From Paenibacillus xylanexedens (lineage in GTDB: Bacteria; Bacillota; Bacilli; Paenibacillales; Paenibacillaceae), in contig NZ_VEBF01000002.1 in assembly GCF_007676705.1 (NCBI RefSeq), positions 1,756,452 through 1,820,451 on the forward strand: 64,000 bases of DNA, written 5' to 3'. Shown one piece after another: positions 9,519-18,840 of this stretch. How positions within the stretch are numbered: the first letter of the stretch is position 1; every line of letters starts with the position of its first letter. The notes beneath the pieces were generated by a model. It saw only the letters and a list, made by a program, of their open reading frames with translations, had not been told where the DNA came from and did no database searches. Position numbers and translations under genes: made by a program.

Positions 9519-10559
9519 TTATTGCGCAGCCTTACTTTTGGCTATATTTTGCTGATGTTCCTTATACGTTTTGGCAAACAGATGTCCAGACGAACCATCC
9601 TTTTTCGTCACATAGAACAGATACTCCGAAGCCTCCGGATTAAGCGCTGCCTCGATGGACGGAAGACTTGGACTGGCTATTGGACCTGGTGGTAAGCCTT
9701 TGTTCAGATACGTATTGTAGGGACTTTGCACCTTCAGATCTTTGAAAAACAATCGCTCCTTCGGCTTGTCGAGCAGATATTGCACGGTAGCATCAATCTC
9801 CAGCTTCATATCCTGATTGATCCGATTGTAGATTACACCTGCAACCAGAGCACGTTCCTCGTCCACTACAACTTCTTTCTCCACGAGTGACGCAATCGTC
9901 AGCAGTTCATGCAGGGAAAGGTTCTTTTCCTGGAGCTTGGCTTCCAAATCAGGAATGGAATTAATCTTAGTCTGGAATTCTTCCAGCATCCGTTGCATCA
10001 CATCATGCGTGGAACTTCCCTTTTTCAGCTCGTACGTCTCCGGGAATAGATACCCTTCCAATACGTAGCGAAGTTCTTCATCCACTGGAATATCTTTGAT
10101 GATATCTACATCAAAGGCCGAAGGATCATTGGCCAGCTTGATGAATTCATCCCGATCTACAACATGCTCATAAGAAAGCTTACCCGCCATTTGCAGAACG
10201 TTATAACCCTCCGGAATCGTAAATTTCACCATTTCCTCCGGTACAACTTCGCCACTACTCAGCTTGCTAACAATCTCATCATATGTCACGCCAGGATTCA
10301 TAGAATATGTACCCGCCATGAAATTAGAACCTAGTTTTTTCCACTTTAAATACCCTTTAAACGTTAACCCGCTTCGAATGAGGCCTTCTTCTTGAAGCTG
10401 ATCCGCGATTTTCGAAGTTCCCGATCCGCTCTTAATCTCGAATACGACCGGTTCTGTAGAAGCTTCCACGGGACGCATCATACTCCATACGTAACCGCCT
10501 GCGCCTCCGGCAAGAACTACAATGATAAGCAGTATGACTACTATTGCTTTCCCTTTCAA
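9519..10559 (-). CDS. mltG: Endolytic murein transglycosylase MltG
   Basis: YceG/MltG family lytic transglycosylase that cuts nascent glycan strands at the membrane, 346 aa from the chosen start. One N-terminal helix (IVVILLIIVVLAGGAGGYVW) anchors an extracellular domain containing the family motif ASLVEKE with its catalytic glutamate, then GVIYNR and the C-terminal YLFYV..GSSGHLFAKTYKEH block. The start is taken as TTG 10559, 11 nt after AAAGGAG; the TTG at 10583 lies upstream of that site and cannot use it. It corresponds to B. subtilis yrrL and heads the trhP operon. A terminator hairpin sits just ahead of the ribosome binding site. Confidence 0.92.
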   Translation of the reverse strand: MKGKAIVVILLIIVVLAGGAGGYVWSMMRPVEASTEPVVFEIKSGSGTSKIADQLQEEGLIRSGLTFKGYLKWKKLGSNFMAGTYSMNPGVTYDEIVSKLSSGEVVPEEMVKFTIPEGYNVLQMAGKLSYEHVVDRDEFIKLANDPSAFDVDIIKDIPVDEELRYVLEGYLFPETYELKKGSSTHDVMQRMLEEFQTKINSIPDLEAKLQEKNLSLHELLTIASLVEKEVVVDEERALVAGVIYNRINQDMKLEIDATVQYLLDKPKERLFFKDLKVQSPYNTYLNKGLPPGPIASPSLPSIEAALNPEASEYLFYVTKKDGSSGHLFAKTYKEHQQNIAKSKAAQ

Positions 10560-10584
10560 AAAAGAAACAACTCCTTTACACAAC

Positions 10585-10609
10585 CAAAAAGAGCGGACTT
10601 CTCCGCCCT
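10585..10609 (-). terminator. Terminator between DUF1292 gene and mltG
   Basis: On the minus strand AGGGCGGA-GAAG-TCCGCTCT (8 bp, one wobble) is followed by TTTTTGG. The mltG ribosome binding site follows within about 10 bases, so partial readthrough is plausible. Confidence 0.75.
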
Positions 10610-10634
10610 CCCGGTTTCTTCAATTTGAAGCTGA

Positions 10635-10949
10635 TTAATCTTCGTCAATGGGGAGTGTACATTCATCATACAGTTCCGAAATGTTCTCCCACTCATCATC
10701 ATCGTCGATCGTAACTAACTCTGGCATGATCTGGTCTTCACTTCCAGGTGATACCCGCAGAAGTTCAACCTCGTCATAAGGTCGCAACGAACTGCGGAGC
10801 ACCGCGTACTGCTGACCGTTCACTTCGAACTCAGCCAACAAGTCATACGGTTGTGATTTACCGTTCTCTTCCTCGAGCTCAACATGAGCACCGAATGCCA
10901 GACGCAGTGAATCTGTCCATTTCAGGTCTTTGCGGCTATATTCCGTCAT
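10635..10949 (-). CDS. DUF1292 protein, second of a tandem pair
   Basis: Small acidic cytoplasmic protein of 104 aa with the DUF1292 pattern seen in YrzB: a beta-rich core (YDLLAEFEVNGQQYAVLRSS) and an acidic C-terminus. Function is unknown; the family is conserved in Firmicutes between ruvX and mltG. Its ATG abuts the stop of the upstream paralogue (TAAATG), implying translational coupling. The N-terminus (SRKDLKWTDSLRLAFGAHV) lacks the acidic start seen in the first copy, so the two are diverged rather than recent duplicates. Confidence 0.75.
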   Translation of the reverse strand: MTEYSRKDLKWTDSLRLAFGAHVELEEENGKSQPYDLLAEFEVNGQQYAVLRSSLRPYDEVELLRVSPGSEDQIMPELVTIDDDDEWENISELYDECTLPIDED

Positions 10950-11249
10950 TTAGTTCGCTTCCTCTTCATCTTCTGCAAGAAATGTATTAAACGTCTCCTC
11001 GACGATATCCCACTCGGCATCATCTTGGATGACGAAAAGTTTGATATCGTCGCCCTCTTCTTCATAACGGAATGCATATACATCCGTTTCGCCATCTTCA
11101 GGTTCAACCGGAGCAACCATCATGTACTTGGCCTCCGAACCGTCTACTTCGAACTTCATGATGACTTCGAATTCCTCTTCATTACCCTCGTCATCCGCAA
11201 TGTAAATAATTTCCGCTTCTTCTTCCATACCCAGTTGATCTTCAGCCAT
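10950..11249 (-). CDS. DUF1292 protein (YrzB family)
   Basis: Very acidic 99-aa cytoplasmic protein; the translation shows EEEAEIIYIADDEGNEEEFE then a beta-rich core ending in a DDAEWDIVEETFNTFL helix, the hallmark of DUF1292. It corresponds positionally to B. subtilis yrzB in the ireB-ruvX-yrzB cluster. GAGGGGG lies 7 nt before the ATG, and ruvX ends 12 bases upstream. Biochemical role is not known. Confidence 0.8.
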   Translation of the reverse strand: MAEDQLGMEEEAEIIYIADDEGNEEEFEVIMKFEVDGSEAKYMMVAPVEPEDGETDVYAFRYEEEGDDIKLFVIQDDAEWDIVEETFNTFLAEDEEEAN

Positions 11250-11261
11250 TGTTGATCCCCC

Positions 11262-11678
11262 TCACCTTCTACTATTGGCATCCAAATAATTTTGCAAAAT
11301 CAAGCTTGCGGCCATTTTGTCCACAACCTGCTTGCGTTTTTTCCGACTGACATCCGCTTCAATCAGCGTACGTTCTGCTGCCATGGTTGTCAGCCGTTCA
11401 TCCCAAAGGTGAACAGGTAAATTCAGTTCGCCCCGCAGGCGTTCGGCAAAAGCAATACATATCTCACCGCGCGGTCCTACGGTGCCGTTCATGTTTTTGG
11501 GAAGTCCGACTACGATCTCACTAATCTCGTGCTCACGCACAAGATCGGCAATCCGAGCGAACTCGCCTTCATCACGGCGGCGTTCAAGCACTTCCAATCC
11601 CTGGGCAGTCCAACCGAAGGCGTCACTCGCGGCAACCCCGATTCTTCGGTCCCCATAGTCCAAACCTAATATTTTCAT
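11262..11678 (-). CDS. ruvX: RuvX/YqgF RNase H-fold nuclease
   Basis: Putative Holliday junction resolvase, also linked to pre-16S rRNA processing, 138 aa, the family's typical length. The N-terminal MKILGLDYGDRRIGVA carries the first catalytic aspartate of the RNase H-like fold; EIVVGLPKNMNG and the LWDERLTTMAAE motif follow as expected. The ATG at 11678 is chosen because GGGAG lies 7 nt upstream and the sequence before it is not conserved-looking. It lies between ireB and the DUF1292 pair, matching yrrK in B. subtilis. Confidence 0.93.
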   Translation of the reverse strand: MKILGLDYGDRRIGVAASDAFGWTAQGLEVLERRRDEGEFARIADLVREHEISEIVVGLPKNMNGTVGPRGEICIAFAERLRGELNLPVHLWDERLTTMAAERTLIEADVSRKKRKQVVDKMAASLILQNYLDANSRR

Positions 11679-11803
11679 CCATGCTCTCCCATCCTCAAGC
11701 CTGCTCAGGTCGATGATTAATCGCCTTCTCAAGCTTCAGGCTGTCTTCTGTCGGTTCATTTCCCGCTGCCTGCATAGCTGCAACACAGCGGAAGCGGCGT
11801 ACA

Positions 11804-12064
11804 TTACCGGTGATTGGCCAGATAGGAACGTACAAGCTCTTCAATCAGCTCATCGCGCTCCTTTTTACGGACCAGACTACGTGCGTTGTTGTGACGAGGA
11901 ATGTATGCCGGGTCTCCGGAAATCAGATACCCAACAATCTGGTTGATCGGATTATAATCCTTATCGACCAATGCATCATAAACCGTGAGAAGAATCTCTT
12001 TGGATGATGCTTCCTGTTCGTCACCTTTCACATTAAATTTAACCGTCTTATCCATGGAGTCCAT
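11804..12064 (-). CDS. ireB: IreB-family regulatory phosphoprotein (YrzL)
   Basis: Small cytoplasmic protein, 86 aa. The family member IreB in Enterococcus is a substrate of the PASTA kinase IreK. The translation contains the conserved blocks [43 protein letters not shown] and IEELVRSYL. The ATG at 12064 follows GAGGTG by 6 nt. It is first in the ireB-ruvX-DUF1292 run. A small hairpin (CATGG-GGA-CCATG) sits just before the ribosome binding region. The role in this organism is inferred from the family. Confidence 0.9.
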   Translation of the reverse strand: MDSMDKTVKFNVKGDEQEASSKEILLTVYDALVDKDYNPINQIVGYLISGDPAYIPRHNNARSLVRKKERDELIEELVRSYLANHR

Positions 12065-12193
12065 TGATGACACCTCGCTCCTGCATGAACATGGGGACCA
12101 TGTCCTGCCGAATTGATTTCTGTTTATATAATAACATATTCTGACTGCCACAAGTAAACAAAGGATAAGGCAATTGTGTTTTTTGCTTGTCCT

Positions 12194-14815
12194 TTACTGG
12201 CTAACCAGTGAAACCGCCAGTTTCAGTGCTTCATCCAGCTTGGATGCGTCCTTACCACCGGCTTGTGCCATATCTGGACGTCCACCACCGCCACCGCCGC
12301 ATACTGCCGCGACTTCCTTGACGATTTTGCCTGCGTGCAGACCTTGTTTTACTTGTTCAGCAGGTACAGCTACTACAAAATTCACTTTGCCATCGGCTGC
12401 GGCACCCAATACGAGTACAGCATTAGGCAATTTGATTTTCAACTCATCTGCCACCGTGCGAAGCGCGTCCATGTTCGGAGCATCTACGCGTGCTGCCAGC
12501 AATTGTGTATTTCCTGCTTGTACCACTTGATCGGTCAGTTGACCTGCTTCCATGGCACTGAGTTTGCTTTGCAGGGATTCGGTCTCTCTGGCTGCTTCTT
12601 TCAGTTGTTGGTTCAGTCCTTCAATCCGTTTAGGCACATCAGCAACATTCGCTTTGAGCAACGTTGCTGATTGCTTGAGCAGTTCCAACTGGCTTTCCAC
12701 ATACAGATATGCGCCACGACCAGTTACAGCTTCGATCCGGCGCACGCCGGAGCCAATTCCGCTCTCGCTCACCAGTTTGAAGATTCCGATCTCTGAAGTA
12801 TTATTTACGTGACAGCCGCCACAAAGTTCCAAACTGTAGTCTCCAACTTGAACGACACGCACAATATCTCCATATTTTTCACCAAACAGGGCCATCGCAC
12901 CCATTTCTTTCGCTTCATCAATAGCTTTCAGCTCGATGTTCACATTCAGACGATTCCAGATCTGTTCATTCACCTGGCGCTCAATCTCTGTCAACTCTTC
13001 CGGCGTAATGCTGCCGAAGTGAGAGAAGTCAAACCGCAGACGCTGTGGCTCAACGAGCGATCCCGCCTGATTTACGTGAGTTCCGAGCACATCTTTGAGT
13101 GCTTTGTGCAGCAAGTGGGTAGCTGTATGGTTTTTGATAATGTCACCACGTTTGGCTGCATCTACTTCAGCACGGATAACTTCACCCACACGCAATTCAC
13201 CGGACTCTACCGTCACCAGATGAACGTGTTGTCCCTGCGGAGCTTTGAACAAACCTTGTACTTTCGCTGTCACACCAGCTCCAAGCAGCAAGCCCTGGTC
13301 ACTCACTTGACCGCCACTTTCTGCGTAGAACGGAGTCTTGTCCAGAACAACCTGGCACGTCTGTCCTTCGCCTACAGTATCAACAAGGGCGTCACCTGCA
13401 ACGATGGCTACCACTTTTGCTTCCGTCAACAGGTCAGTATAACCAACAAACTCACTTTTAACCTCCAGATCGGCAAGTGGCCCGCCTTGAACTTTCATGC
13501 TCTCGTTCTCTTGACGCCCAGCACGTCCAAGCTCACGTTGTTTCTGCATGGAAGCGTCAAAACCTTCACGATCCACAGTCAGACCATGCTCTGCGGCATA
13601 ATCTTCTGTCAGGTCAAACGGGAAACCGTACGTATCATACAGTTTGAAAGCTTCAGGTCCGCTAATAACCGTGCGTCCTTCGGATTTGGCAGTGCCGCTG
13701 ATATCAGCCAGAATAGCCAGACCATCCGTGAGTGTTTCGTGGAAACGCTCTTCCTCGGTTTTGATCACTTTAGCGATGAACTCTTGCTTTTCTACTACCT
13801 CAGGGTAGTACATGCCCATTACTTCACCAACGGTTGTTGTCAGTTCATACAAGAATGGACGGTCAAGTCCAAGTACTTTTCCATAACGAACTGCACGACG
13901 GAGCAAACGACGGATGACATATCCACGTCCTTCATTACTTGGCAGAACGCCATCACCCACTGCAAAAGCAACCGTACGGATATGATCGGCAATGACTTTC
14001 AGTGCAACATCAATCTCGACGCTGTCGTTATATTTCACACCCGCAAGAGCGGCTGTTCTCTGAATCATCGGTTGGAACAAGTCTGTGTCGAAGTTGGAAT
14101 CCACATTTTGCAGAATGGAAGCAAAACGTTCCAAACCAGCACCTGTATCAATATTTTTGTTAGGAAGCGGTGTGTAGCTACCATCTTTGTTATGGTTGAA
14201 CTGGGAGAATACCAGGTTCCACACTTCCAGATAACGTTCGTTTTCCCCACCTGGGTACATCTCGGGATCACTCATGTCGTTTCCATAAGCTTCGCCGCGG
14301 TCATAGAAGATCTCGGTACAAGGTCCACATGGGCCTTCGCCGATATCCCAGAAGTTCTCATCCAATTTGATGATACGCTCCGCAGGCAGTCCCACTTTTT
14401 CATTCCACAGTTTGAAAGCTTCTTCATCTTCCGGATATACCGTAACAGATAGGCGTTCCGGATCGAAACCGATCCACTCTTTGCTGGTCAGGAACTCCCA
14501 TGCCCATGTAACGGTCTCTTCCTTGAAGTAATCTCCAATGGAGAAGTTGCCGAGCATTTCGAAGAACGTATGGTGACGGCGCGTTTTGCCGACATTTTCA
14601 ATATCATTGGTACGGATACATTTTTGAGAGTTCGCAAGGCGCGGGTTCTCTGGTTTCTCACGTCCGTCAAAATATGGTTTTAGTGGTGCCATACCTGCAT
14701 TGATCCACAGAAGAGAAGGATCGTTGTGAGGCACGAGCGATGCGCTCGGCTCAATTTTGTGACCTTTACTTGCAAAAAACTCTATCCATTTGGACCGGAT
14801 TTCACTGGCTTTCAT
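12194..14815 (-). CDS. alaS: Alanyl-tRNA synthetase
   Basis: Class II enzyme charging tRNA-Ala and clearing mischarged Ser/Gly, 873 aa. In order: an aminoacylation core with [15 protein letters not shown] and [19 protein letters not shown], a tRNA-recognition region, an editing domain with HTATHLLH and CGGCHV zinc ligands (the HxxxH and CxxxH set), and a glycine-rich C-Ala domain ([17 protein letters not shown]). The ATG at 14815 has a GGGGG-containing site about 9 nt upstream. The plus-strand reading frame covering much of this gene is a shadow. Expression is controlled by the T-box leader just upstream. Confidence 0.97.
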   Translation of the reverse strand: MKASEIRSKWIEFFASKGHKIEPSASLVPHNDPSLLWINAGMAPLKPYFDGREKPENPRLANSQKCIRTNDIENVGKTRRHHTFFEMLGNFSIGDYFKEETVTWAWEFLTSKEWIGFDPERLSVTVYPEDEEAFKLWNEKVGLPAERIIKLDENFWDIGEGPCGPCTEIFYDRGEAYGNDMSDPEMYPGGENERYLEVWNLVFSQFNHNKDGSYTPLPNKNIDTGAGLERFASILQNVDSNFDTDLFQPMIQRTAALAGVKYNDSVEIDVALKVIADHIRTVAFAVGDGVLPSNEGRGYVIRRLLRRAVRYGKVLGLDRPFLYELTTTVGEVMGMYYPEVVEKQEFIAKVIKTEEERFHETLTDGLAILADISGTAKSEGRTVISGPEAFKLYDTYGFPFDLTEDYAAEHGLTVDREGFDASMQKQRELGRAGRQENESMKVQGGPLADLEVKSEFVGYTDLLTEAKVVAIVAGDALVDTVGEGQTCQVVLDKTPFYAESGGQVSDQGLLLGAGVTAKVQGLFKAPQGQHVHLVTVESGELRVGEVIRAEVDAAKRGDIIKNHTATHLLHKALKDVLGTHVNQAGSLVEPQRLRFDFSHFGSITPEELTEIERQVNEQIWNRLNVNIELKAIDEAKEMGAMALFGEKYGDIVRVVQVGDYSLELCGGCHVNNTSEIGIFKLVSESGIGSGVRRIEAVTGRGAYLYVESQLELLKQSATLLKANVADVPKRIEGLNQQLKEAARETESLQSKLSAMEAGQLTDQVVQAGNTQLLAARVDAPNMDALRTVADELKIKLPNAVLVLGAAADGKVNFVVAVPAEQVKQGLHAGKIVKEVAAVCGGGGGGRPDMAQAGGKDASKLDEALKLAVSLVSQ

Positions 14816-14889
14816 ACTGGATGCCCCCATTAAATTATAATAGTCCGTTGCGTATTCGCTCCGGTTGGTCAACATTGCTTTTGTAAAAA

Positions 14890-15189
14890 TAAACACAAAA
14901 AACGCCCCTGAATAATCAGGGACGATGTTATCGCGGTACCACCCTGGTTATTGCTGTTCATCCCTTGCTGCCCGGATCAACAAACAATCTCCTCGTTAAT
15001 GCGAAATAACGGTCGCTCCCGGCAGGGTTGTCCTGCACTCCGAAATTAGCTTTCCGCCGCTTCATCTTTCAAGACTCTTCCAGCCTTCGATTCAGGCACA
15101 CCCTGATCCGAAGAAGTCTATTCTCTGAGGAAAGGAACCCTCGGCGTACTTTATTTCATCATCGATTTCATGTTCTAAACATACACACT
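14890..15189 (-). promoter_or_regulatory. T-box leader of alaS, Ala (GCU) specifier
   Basis: Transcription attenuator sensing uncharged tRNA-Ala. The T-box core AGGGTGGTACCGCG, with the TGGT that pairs with a tRNA ACCA end, lies near 14930-14945. The competing terminator CGTCCCTGA/TCAGGGGCG with six T residues is at 14897-14924. In stem I the helices GAAAT/ATTTC and CGCCG/CGGCG enclose a loop with AGTA on the 5' side and GAAAGCTA on the 3' side, placing the GCT specifier at 15048-15050. Confidence 0.92.
14897..14924 (-). terminator. T-box regulated terminator of alaS
   Basis: Nine-bp stem CGTCCCTGA/TCAGGGGCG with TTAT loop and a T tract, mutually exclusive with the antiterminator that includes the T-box core. 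Confidence 0.88.
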
Positions 15190-15190
15190 C

Positions 15191-15219
15191 ATTATATCGG
15201 TAGCACAAGCGGGTGTCAA
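15191..15219 (-). promoter_or_regulatory. Sigma-A promoter of the alaS leader
   Basis: Consensus -35 TTGACA (15214-15219) and -10 TATAAT (15191-15196) with a 17-bp spacer on the minus strand, immediately upstream of the T-box leader. Confidence 0.9.
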
Positions 15220-15250
15220 CGCGGCCTCCTTGATGTTTTGACCCTACTAT

Positions 15251-16318
15251 TTAGTCGGTCCTTCGTTTGATGTAATAGGCGAAAAAGTGCTGCACAATGA
15301 CCTTCAGGACGGCAAAAACGGGCACCGCCAGAATCAGACCTACAATGCCTGCCAATTCGCCTCCGACGAGCAGCGCAAATATAATCGACAGTGGATGCAG
15401 ATGCAACGTACGTCCCACCACCTGAGGAGAAATAACGTTGCTCTCCAGCACTTGGCACAGTGTATTCACAATGACAACGAGCAGCACCATTTTAAACGAT
15501 ACCGTCGATGCCATGACCACGGCGGGGGCAGCGCCAAGGAACGGCCCAAGATAGGGCACAATGTTAAATACAGCCACAATACTCGCAAGCAGCAAGGCAT
15601 ACGGCATATCAATGACGATATAACCAATGTAGGCAAAGATACCGACAATGACACAGACAATAAACTGTCCTCGTATGTAGTTTCCCAGCGCAGTATCAAT
15701 CTCTTTCATCACTGATACAATTGATTTACGACGTGAACGCGGAAGATACGCCACAATAGTGCGCTCAAATACCTCAAAATCTTTTAACATATAAAAGATC
15801 AGAAAAGGAACGATAAACACATTAAATAACACATTAATGGTCGCCCCGATATTGTCCATGAGCACGGCAATTCCCTGAGTTAGTCGATCCTCCATCTGAA
15901 AGAACCAGCTGTTCATGCCCGTTCGGACACTTGGCGGCATTAATTTGTGATCCATATTGTTCATCAGACTCTGGGCACGCATGGACAGCTCCGGCATATG
16001 TTCGTTGAGTTCTTCCAGCTGTTCAATCAATACCGGAATGACATTCATGAGAATGACACCGATACAGGTCAGGAAAAAGGCATATATGAGCAATACCGCG
16101 ATCGTACGCGGCACCTTTCGCCCTCCCAGCATGCTGACAATCGGATTGAGTACATAGGATATGATAAGGGCTACGATAAAGGGGGCCAGCACTGTTTTCA
16201 GGAAAGCATATATGTGAAGCAGTAAAGGCCGCAGCAGCCATATAAAATACAGAATGATCAACCCGAGCAGCAGCCAGATCGCGTAACGGAACAGCTTGTG
16301 TTTAGTTAATTGCTCCAC
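15251..16318 (-). CDS. AI-2E family transporter (YrrI-like)
   Basis: Integral membrane protein of 355 aa, AI-2E/UPF0118 family, paralogous to the permease at 1598-2794. Two N-terminal hydrophobic segments and one more precede a soluble section, and the C-terminal half has VFNIVPYLGPFLG, the family's conserved loop. It is the positional equivalent of B. subtilis yrrI next to alaS. Start is taken as GTG 16318, seven bases after GGAGG; the ATG at 16324 directly abuts the ribosome site. A small hairpin (ACTGGCTC/GAGTCAGT) lies in its leader. Substrate unknown. Confidence 0.85.
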   Translation of the reverse strand: MEQLTKHKLFRYAIWLLLGLIILYFIWLLRPLLLHIYAFLKTVLAPFIVALIISYVLNPIVSMLGGRKVPRTIAVLLIYAFFLTCIGVILMNVIPVLIEQLEELNEHMPELSMRAQSLMNNMDHKLMPPSVRTGMNSWFFQMEDRLTQGIAVLMDNIGATINVLFNVFIVPFLIFYMLKDFEVFERTIVAYLPRSRRKSIVSVMKEIDTALGNYIRGQFIVCVIVGIFAYIGYIVIDMPYALLLASIVAVFNIVPYLGPFLGAAPAVVMASTVSFKMVLLVVIVNTLCQVLESNVISPQVVGRTLHLHPLSIIFALLVGGELAGIVGLILAVPVFAVLKVIVQHFFAYYIKRRTD

Positions 16319-16431
16319 GTGCATCCCTCCTTTTGGACTGGCTCTGAGAGTCAGTATATGTAGGAAAGGTAATATTTATTAACACAACGCAGAAGTGGAA
16401 AGCAGCAACCCTCACATTTTCTCTTGAACCC

Positions 16432-16464
16432 AAAAAAACGCCTCCTTCATCAGAGAAGGAAGCG
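16432..16464 (-). terminator. Terminator downstream of the PRC-barrel/zinc-ribbon unit
   Basis: On the minus strand CGCTTCCTTC/GAAGGAGGCG (10 bp, one wobble) precedes seven T residues. It lies about 150 bases after the zinc-ribbon gene; nothing else is recognisable in the rest of that gap. Confidence 0.8.
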
Positions 16465-16613
16465 CATCTTGCGGTCCGGAGTAGCATATAATCAACCATG
16501 TCTCTCCCGAACCATTATGTAACCGCATCTATATACATCTGCCAACAATGGATGACAGCATTCCATGACAGACATTGTCAAGAAACCGCATATAGAGGAA
16601 GTTATCCTGCTTA

Positions 16614-16823
16614 TTAAGAAGAAGCGTGAAGATGAGGGAAGTCTTGCGGCAGCTCGTCCCCGAAAAAGAGATCATCCAGGGAACTCAGCGTACCGTCTTC
16701 TTCCACCTGATATACAGACATTTTCTCACCGTTCACCGTTAATTCAATAAAGCATCCCCAGCAATAAAACTGGTGGGAACCAATTTTCCCGATATCTTTG
16801 GAACTACAGTTTGGACATTTCAT
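16614..16823 (-). CDS. Small zinc-ribbon protein
   Basis: Predicted 69-aa cytoplasmic protein whose N-terminus holds two knuckles, CPNC and CWGC, spaced 17 residues apart as in a zinc ribbon; the remainder is acidic and short. No function can be assigned. Start is the ATG at 16823, seven nt after AGGTG, rather than the ATG two codons earlier. Only 10 bases separate it from the upstream PRC-barrel gene, so both are probably co-transcribed. Similar small genes near yrrD occur in other Bacilli, but orthology is unproven. Confidence 0.7.
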   Translation of the reverse strand: MKCPNCSSKDIGKIGSHQFYCWGCFIELTVNGEKMSVYQVEEDGTLSSLDDLFFGDELPQDFPHLHASS

Positions 16824-16833
16824 ATTCATTCAC

Positions 16834-17355
16834 CTATCCATTAACAGAATGAATGGCATTTTCCAAGCGTTGTTCACTCAGCGGCGGCACCATAATGGCA
16901 CTTTCCCCGATGGACATATCACTTGTACATGGCAGCCATTTACGGCCCTCGATCAGATCGGACACAAAACCGTCCGTAATTTCAATCCCTATTATTGTAT
17001 TTCCCAACTCTTGGTCAAAATAAACATCAGAGACACGTCCAAGCAGCAAACCTTCTTCGGTGAGCACGGACATCTCCTTCAATTTAGACCGACCGAGGAG
17101 GTACGTGTATTTTATGTCGTCGGCTCCCGTCTTGCGGACAGCCTGTTGATTACGGATCATGACGGCATCCTCGCCGTAGGCAACGATGTCTTGCCACTGC
17201 ACGATTTTGACATGATTGGTAAACAGGCCTTTGTTCTCAAGTTCAATGCCTTCAATCTGCCAATCATCATTCACAATGAAATCCTGGATTTTACCGACCT
17301 GCTTCCCGTCCTCAACATCAAAAACGGCAAGTCCGATCATTTCCTGAAGCTTCAT
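16834..17355 (-). CDS. PRC-barrel domain protein (YrrD-like)
   Basis: Cytoplasmic 173-aa protein with two PRC-barrel units: residues 1-70 (MIGLAVFDVEDGKQVGKIQDF) and about 95-165 (LSVLTEEGLLLGRVSDVYFD). PRC barrels are small adaptor domains found in RimM and photosynthetic reaction centre H subunits. Size and neighbourhood match B. subtilis YrrD, of unknown function. GAGGGGG lies 7 nt before the ATG. It forms a two-gene unit with the zinc-ribbon gene downstream. Confidence 0.8.
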   Translation of the reverse strand: MKLQEMIGLAVFDVEDGKQVGKIQDFIVNDDWQIEGIELENKGLFTNHVKIVQWQDIVAYGEDAVMIRNQQAVRKTGADDIKYTYLLGRSKLKEMSVLTEEGLLLGRVSDVYFDQELGNTIIGIEITDGFVSDLIEGRKWLPCTSDMSIGESAIMVPPLSEQRLENAIHSVNG

Positions 17356-17519
17356 CGTTGGGTCCCCCTCATCTTCTTATCATTAAATAGGCGCGGCGCT
17401 ATTGCTAGGTATGCCCAAAGTTGATGAGTGGCAATCAGACGCCGATCATCAAAACCGCTTCTATCCAACCGATGAAATGGAACTTCTTCCCTCCTTCTGT
17501 TCCATGTGTAAAGTTCCCC

Positions 17520-18671
17520 TTAGGGTCTATTACGCAGTCGTCCAAGAATGGTTCCAATTTTTTCGGCGGTTATCATGATTTCTTCCGTAGTATTACCCAA
17601 TCCCCAGCTGAATCGAATCGCAGAGTGTAAAAAAGTCTCAGGCAGATCCATCGCTTTGAGTACATGAGATACTTCAAGCGAACCGGAAGTGCAGGCCGAA
17701 CCGCTTGCAACAGCGATCCCTTCCATATCCAGATTCATTAACATCGTCTCTGTGGATACTTCCGGAAAGCTGATATTCAGGATGTTAGGCAGCGTATACT
17801 CCGGATGCCCGTTCACATGAAAGTGCTCCGTCCCCACATGAATTTTGAGCTGTTCCAACAGAAGTTTCCGTAATTCCAGATCATGCTGACGATGCGCTTC
17901 CGTATGTGCTGAAGCAATTTTGAGGGCCTCGGCAAATCCGACAATGCCAGCTATATTCTCTGTACCCGCGCGCCGCTGACGCTCTTGCAGCCCACCATGA
18001 GCTCTAGCTTCCAGCACAATCCCTCGCCGTACATAGAGTGCACCCACGCCCTGAGGTCCATTGATTTTATGTGCAGAGAAGCTGATCAGATCCACAGGCA
18101 GTTCTTTACAGGAAATATTCTGACTGCCCAGAGCCTGAACCGCGTCGGTATGGAACAGAATATCATGCTGACGGGCAAGCTCACCCACCTCGCGTATAGG
18201 CTGAATCGTGCCCACTTCGTTGTTGGCATACATCATGGTAATCAGCACCGTATCCGGTCGAATAGCCTCTCGCAGCTCATCCAGACTTATTCGTCCATAA
18301 CGATCAACAGATAGATAAGTTACTTCGTAGCCTTGACGCTCCAATTCCTGACACGTATGCAAAACAGCATGGTGCTCAATTGCTGTCGTAATGACGTGTT
18401 TCCCTTTGTGCTGTCTTGTTGAGACTGCTCCAAAGATTGCCAGATTATCGCTCTCCGTGCCTCCTCCGGTAAATACCAATTCGTCCGGGAAACAGCCCAA
18501 AGACGCCGCAATGACATCCCTTGCTCCGCTGACGGTCCGTTTGGCTTCACGCCCAAAGGCATGGATACTTGATGCGTTGCCATATTGCCCTGTCATGACG
18601 TTCATCATCGCTTCTGCGACTTGTGGATGCATAGGTGTCGATGCGGCGTGATCCAAATAAATTCGTTTCAT
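17520..18671 (-). CDS. Cysteine desulfurase (IscS/NifS, YrvO type)
   Basis: PLP enzyme releasing sulfur from cysteine as a persulfide, 383 aa, probably donating to MnmA for tRNA 2-thiolation as YrvO does in B. subtilis. It begins RIYLDHAASTPMHP; the aldimine lysine is K202 in SAHKINGPQGVGAL and the persulfide cysteine is C327 in GSACTSG. GGGGTGAAG precedes the ATG. A promoter with -35 TTGAAA lies just upstream. cymR lies upstream on the same strand and mnmA is nearby but divergently placed. Confidence 0.93.
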   Translation of the reverse strand: MKRIYLDHAASTPMHPQVAEAMMNVMTGQYGNASSIHAFGREAKRTVSGARDVIAASLGCFPDELVFTGGGTESDNLAIFGAVSTRQHKGKHVITTAIEHHAVLHTCQELERQGYEVTYLSVDRYGRISLDELREAIRPDTVLITMMYANNEVGTIQPIREVGELARQHDILFHTDAVQALGSQNISCKELPVDLISFSAHKINGPQGVGALYVRRGIVLEARAHGGLQERQRRAGTENIAGIVGFAEALKIASAHTEAHRQHDLELRKLLLEQLKIHVGTEHFHVNGHPEYTLPNILNISFPEVSTETMLMNLDMEGIAVASGSACTSGSLEVSHVLKAMDLPETFLHSAIRFSWGLGNTTEEIMITAEKIGTILGRLRNRP

Positions 18672-18696
18672 TTATCTTCACCCCGTTATATGTTAA

Positions 18697-18726
18697 ATTA
18701 TCTTATTGTTACGGAATATGTTTCAA
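18697..18726 (-). promoter_or_regulatory. Candidate promoter of the cysteine desulfurase gene
   Basis: Minus-strand TTGAAA (18721-18726) and GATAAT (18697-18702) separated by 18 bp, about 25 bases ahead of the start codon. Confidence 0.55.
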
Positions 18727-18782
18727 AGTCTCATATGCTAATCAACCGCAAGCCATCGTGTAAACATATGTTAAGTCATGGA

Positions 18783-18803
18783 TAAAGCCCCCAAATGGGG
18801 GCT
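18783..18803 (-). terminator. Probable terminator of cymR
   Basis: Perfect AGCCCCC-ATTT-GGGGGCT hairpin followed by TTATC on the minus strand, 38 bases after the cymR stop. The T tract is short. Confidence 0.6.
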
Positions 18804-18840
18804 CAAGTATGTTACCATGTCATGCTCATCGCAGTCATTG

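Noticed and set aside
12809..14452. 547-codon open frame on the plus strand inside alaS
   Set aside because: It is antisense to a highly conserved synthetase, has no ribosome site and a composition typical of a shadow frame.
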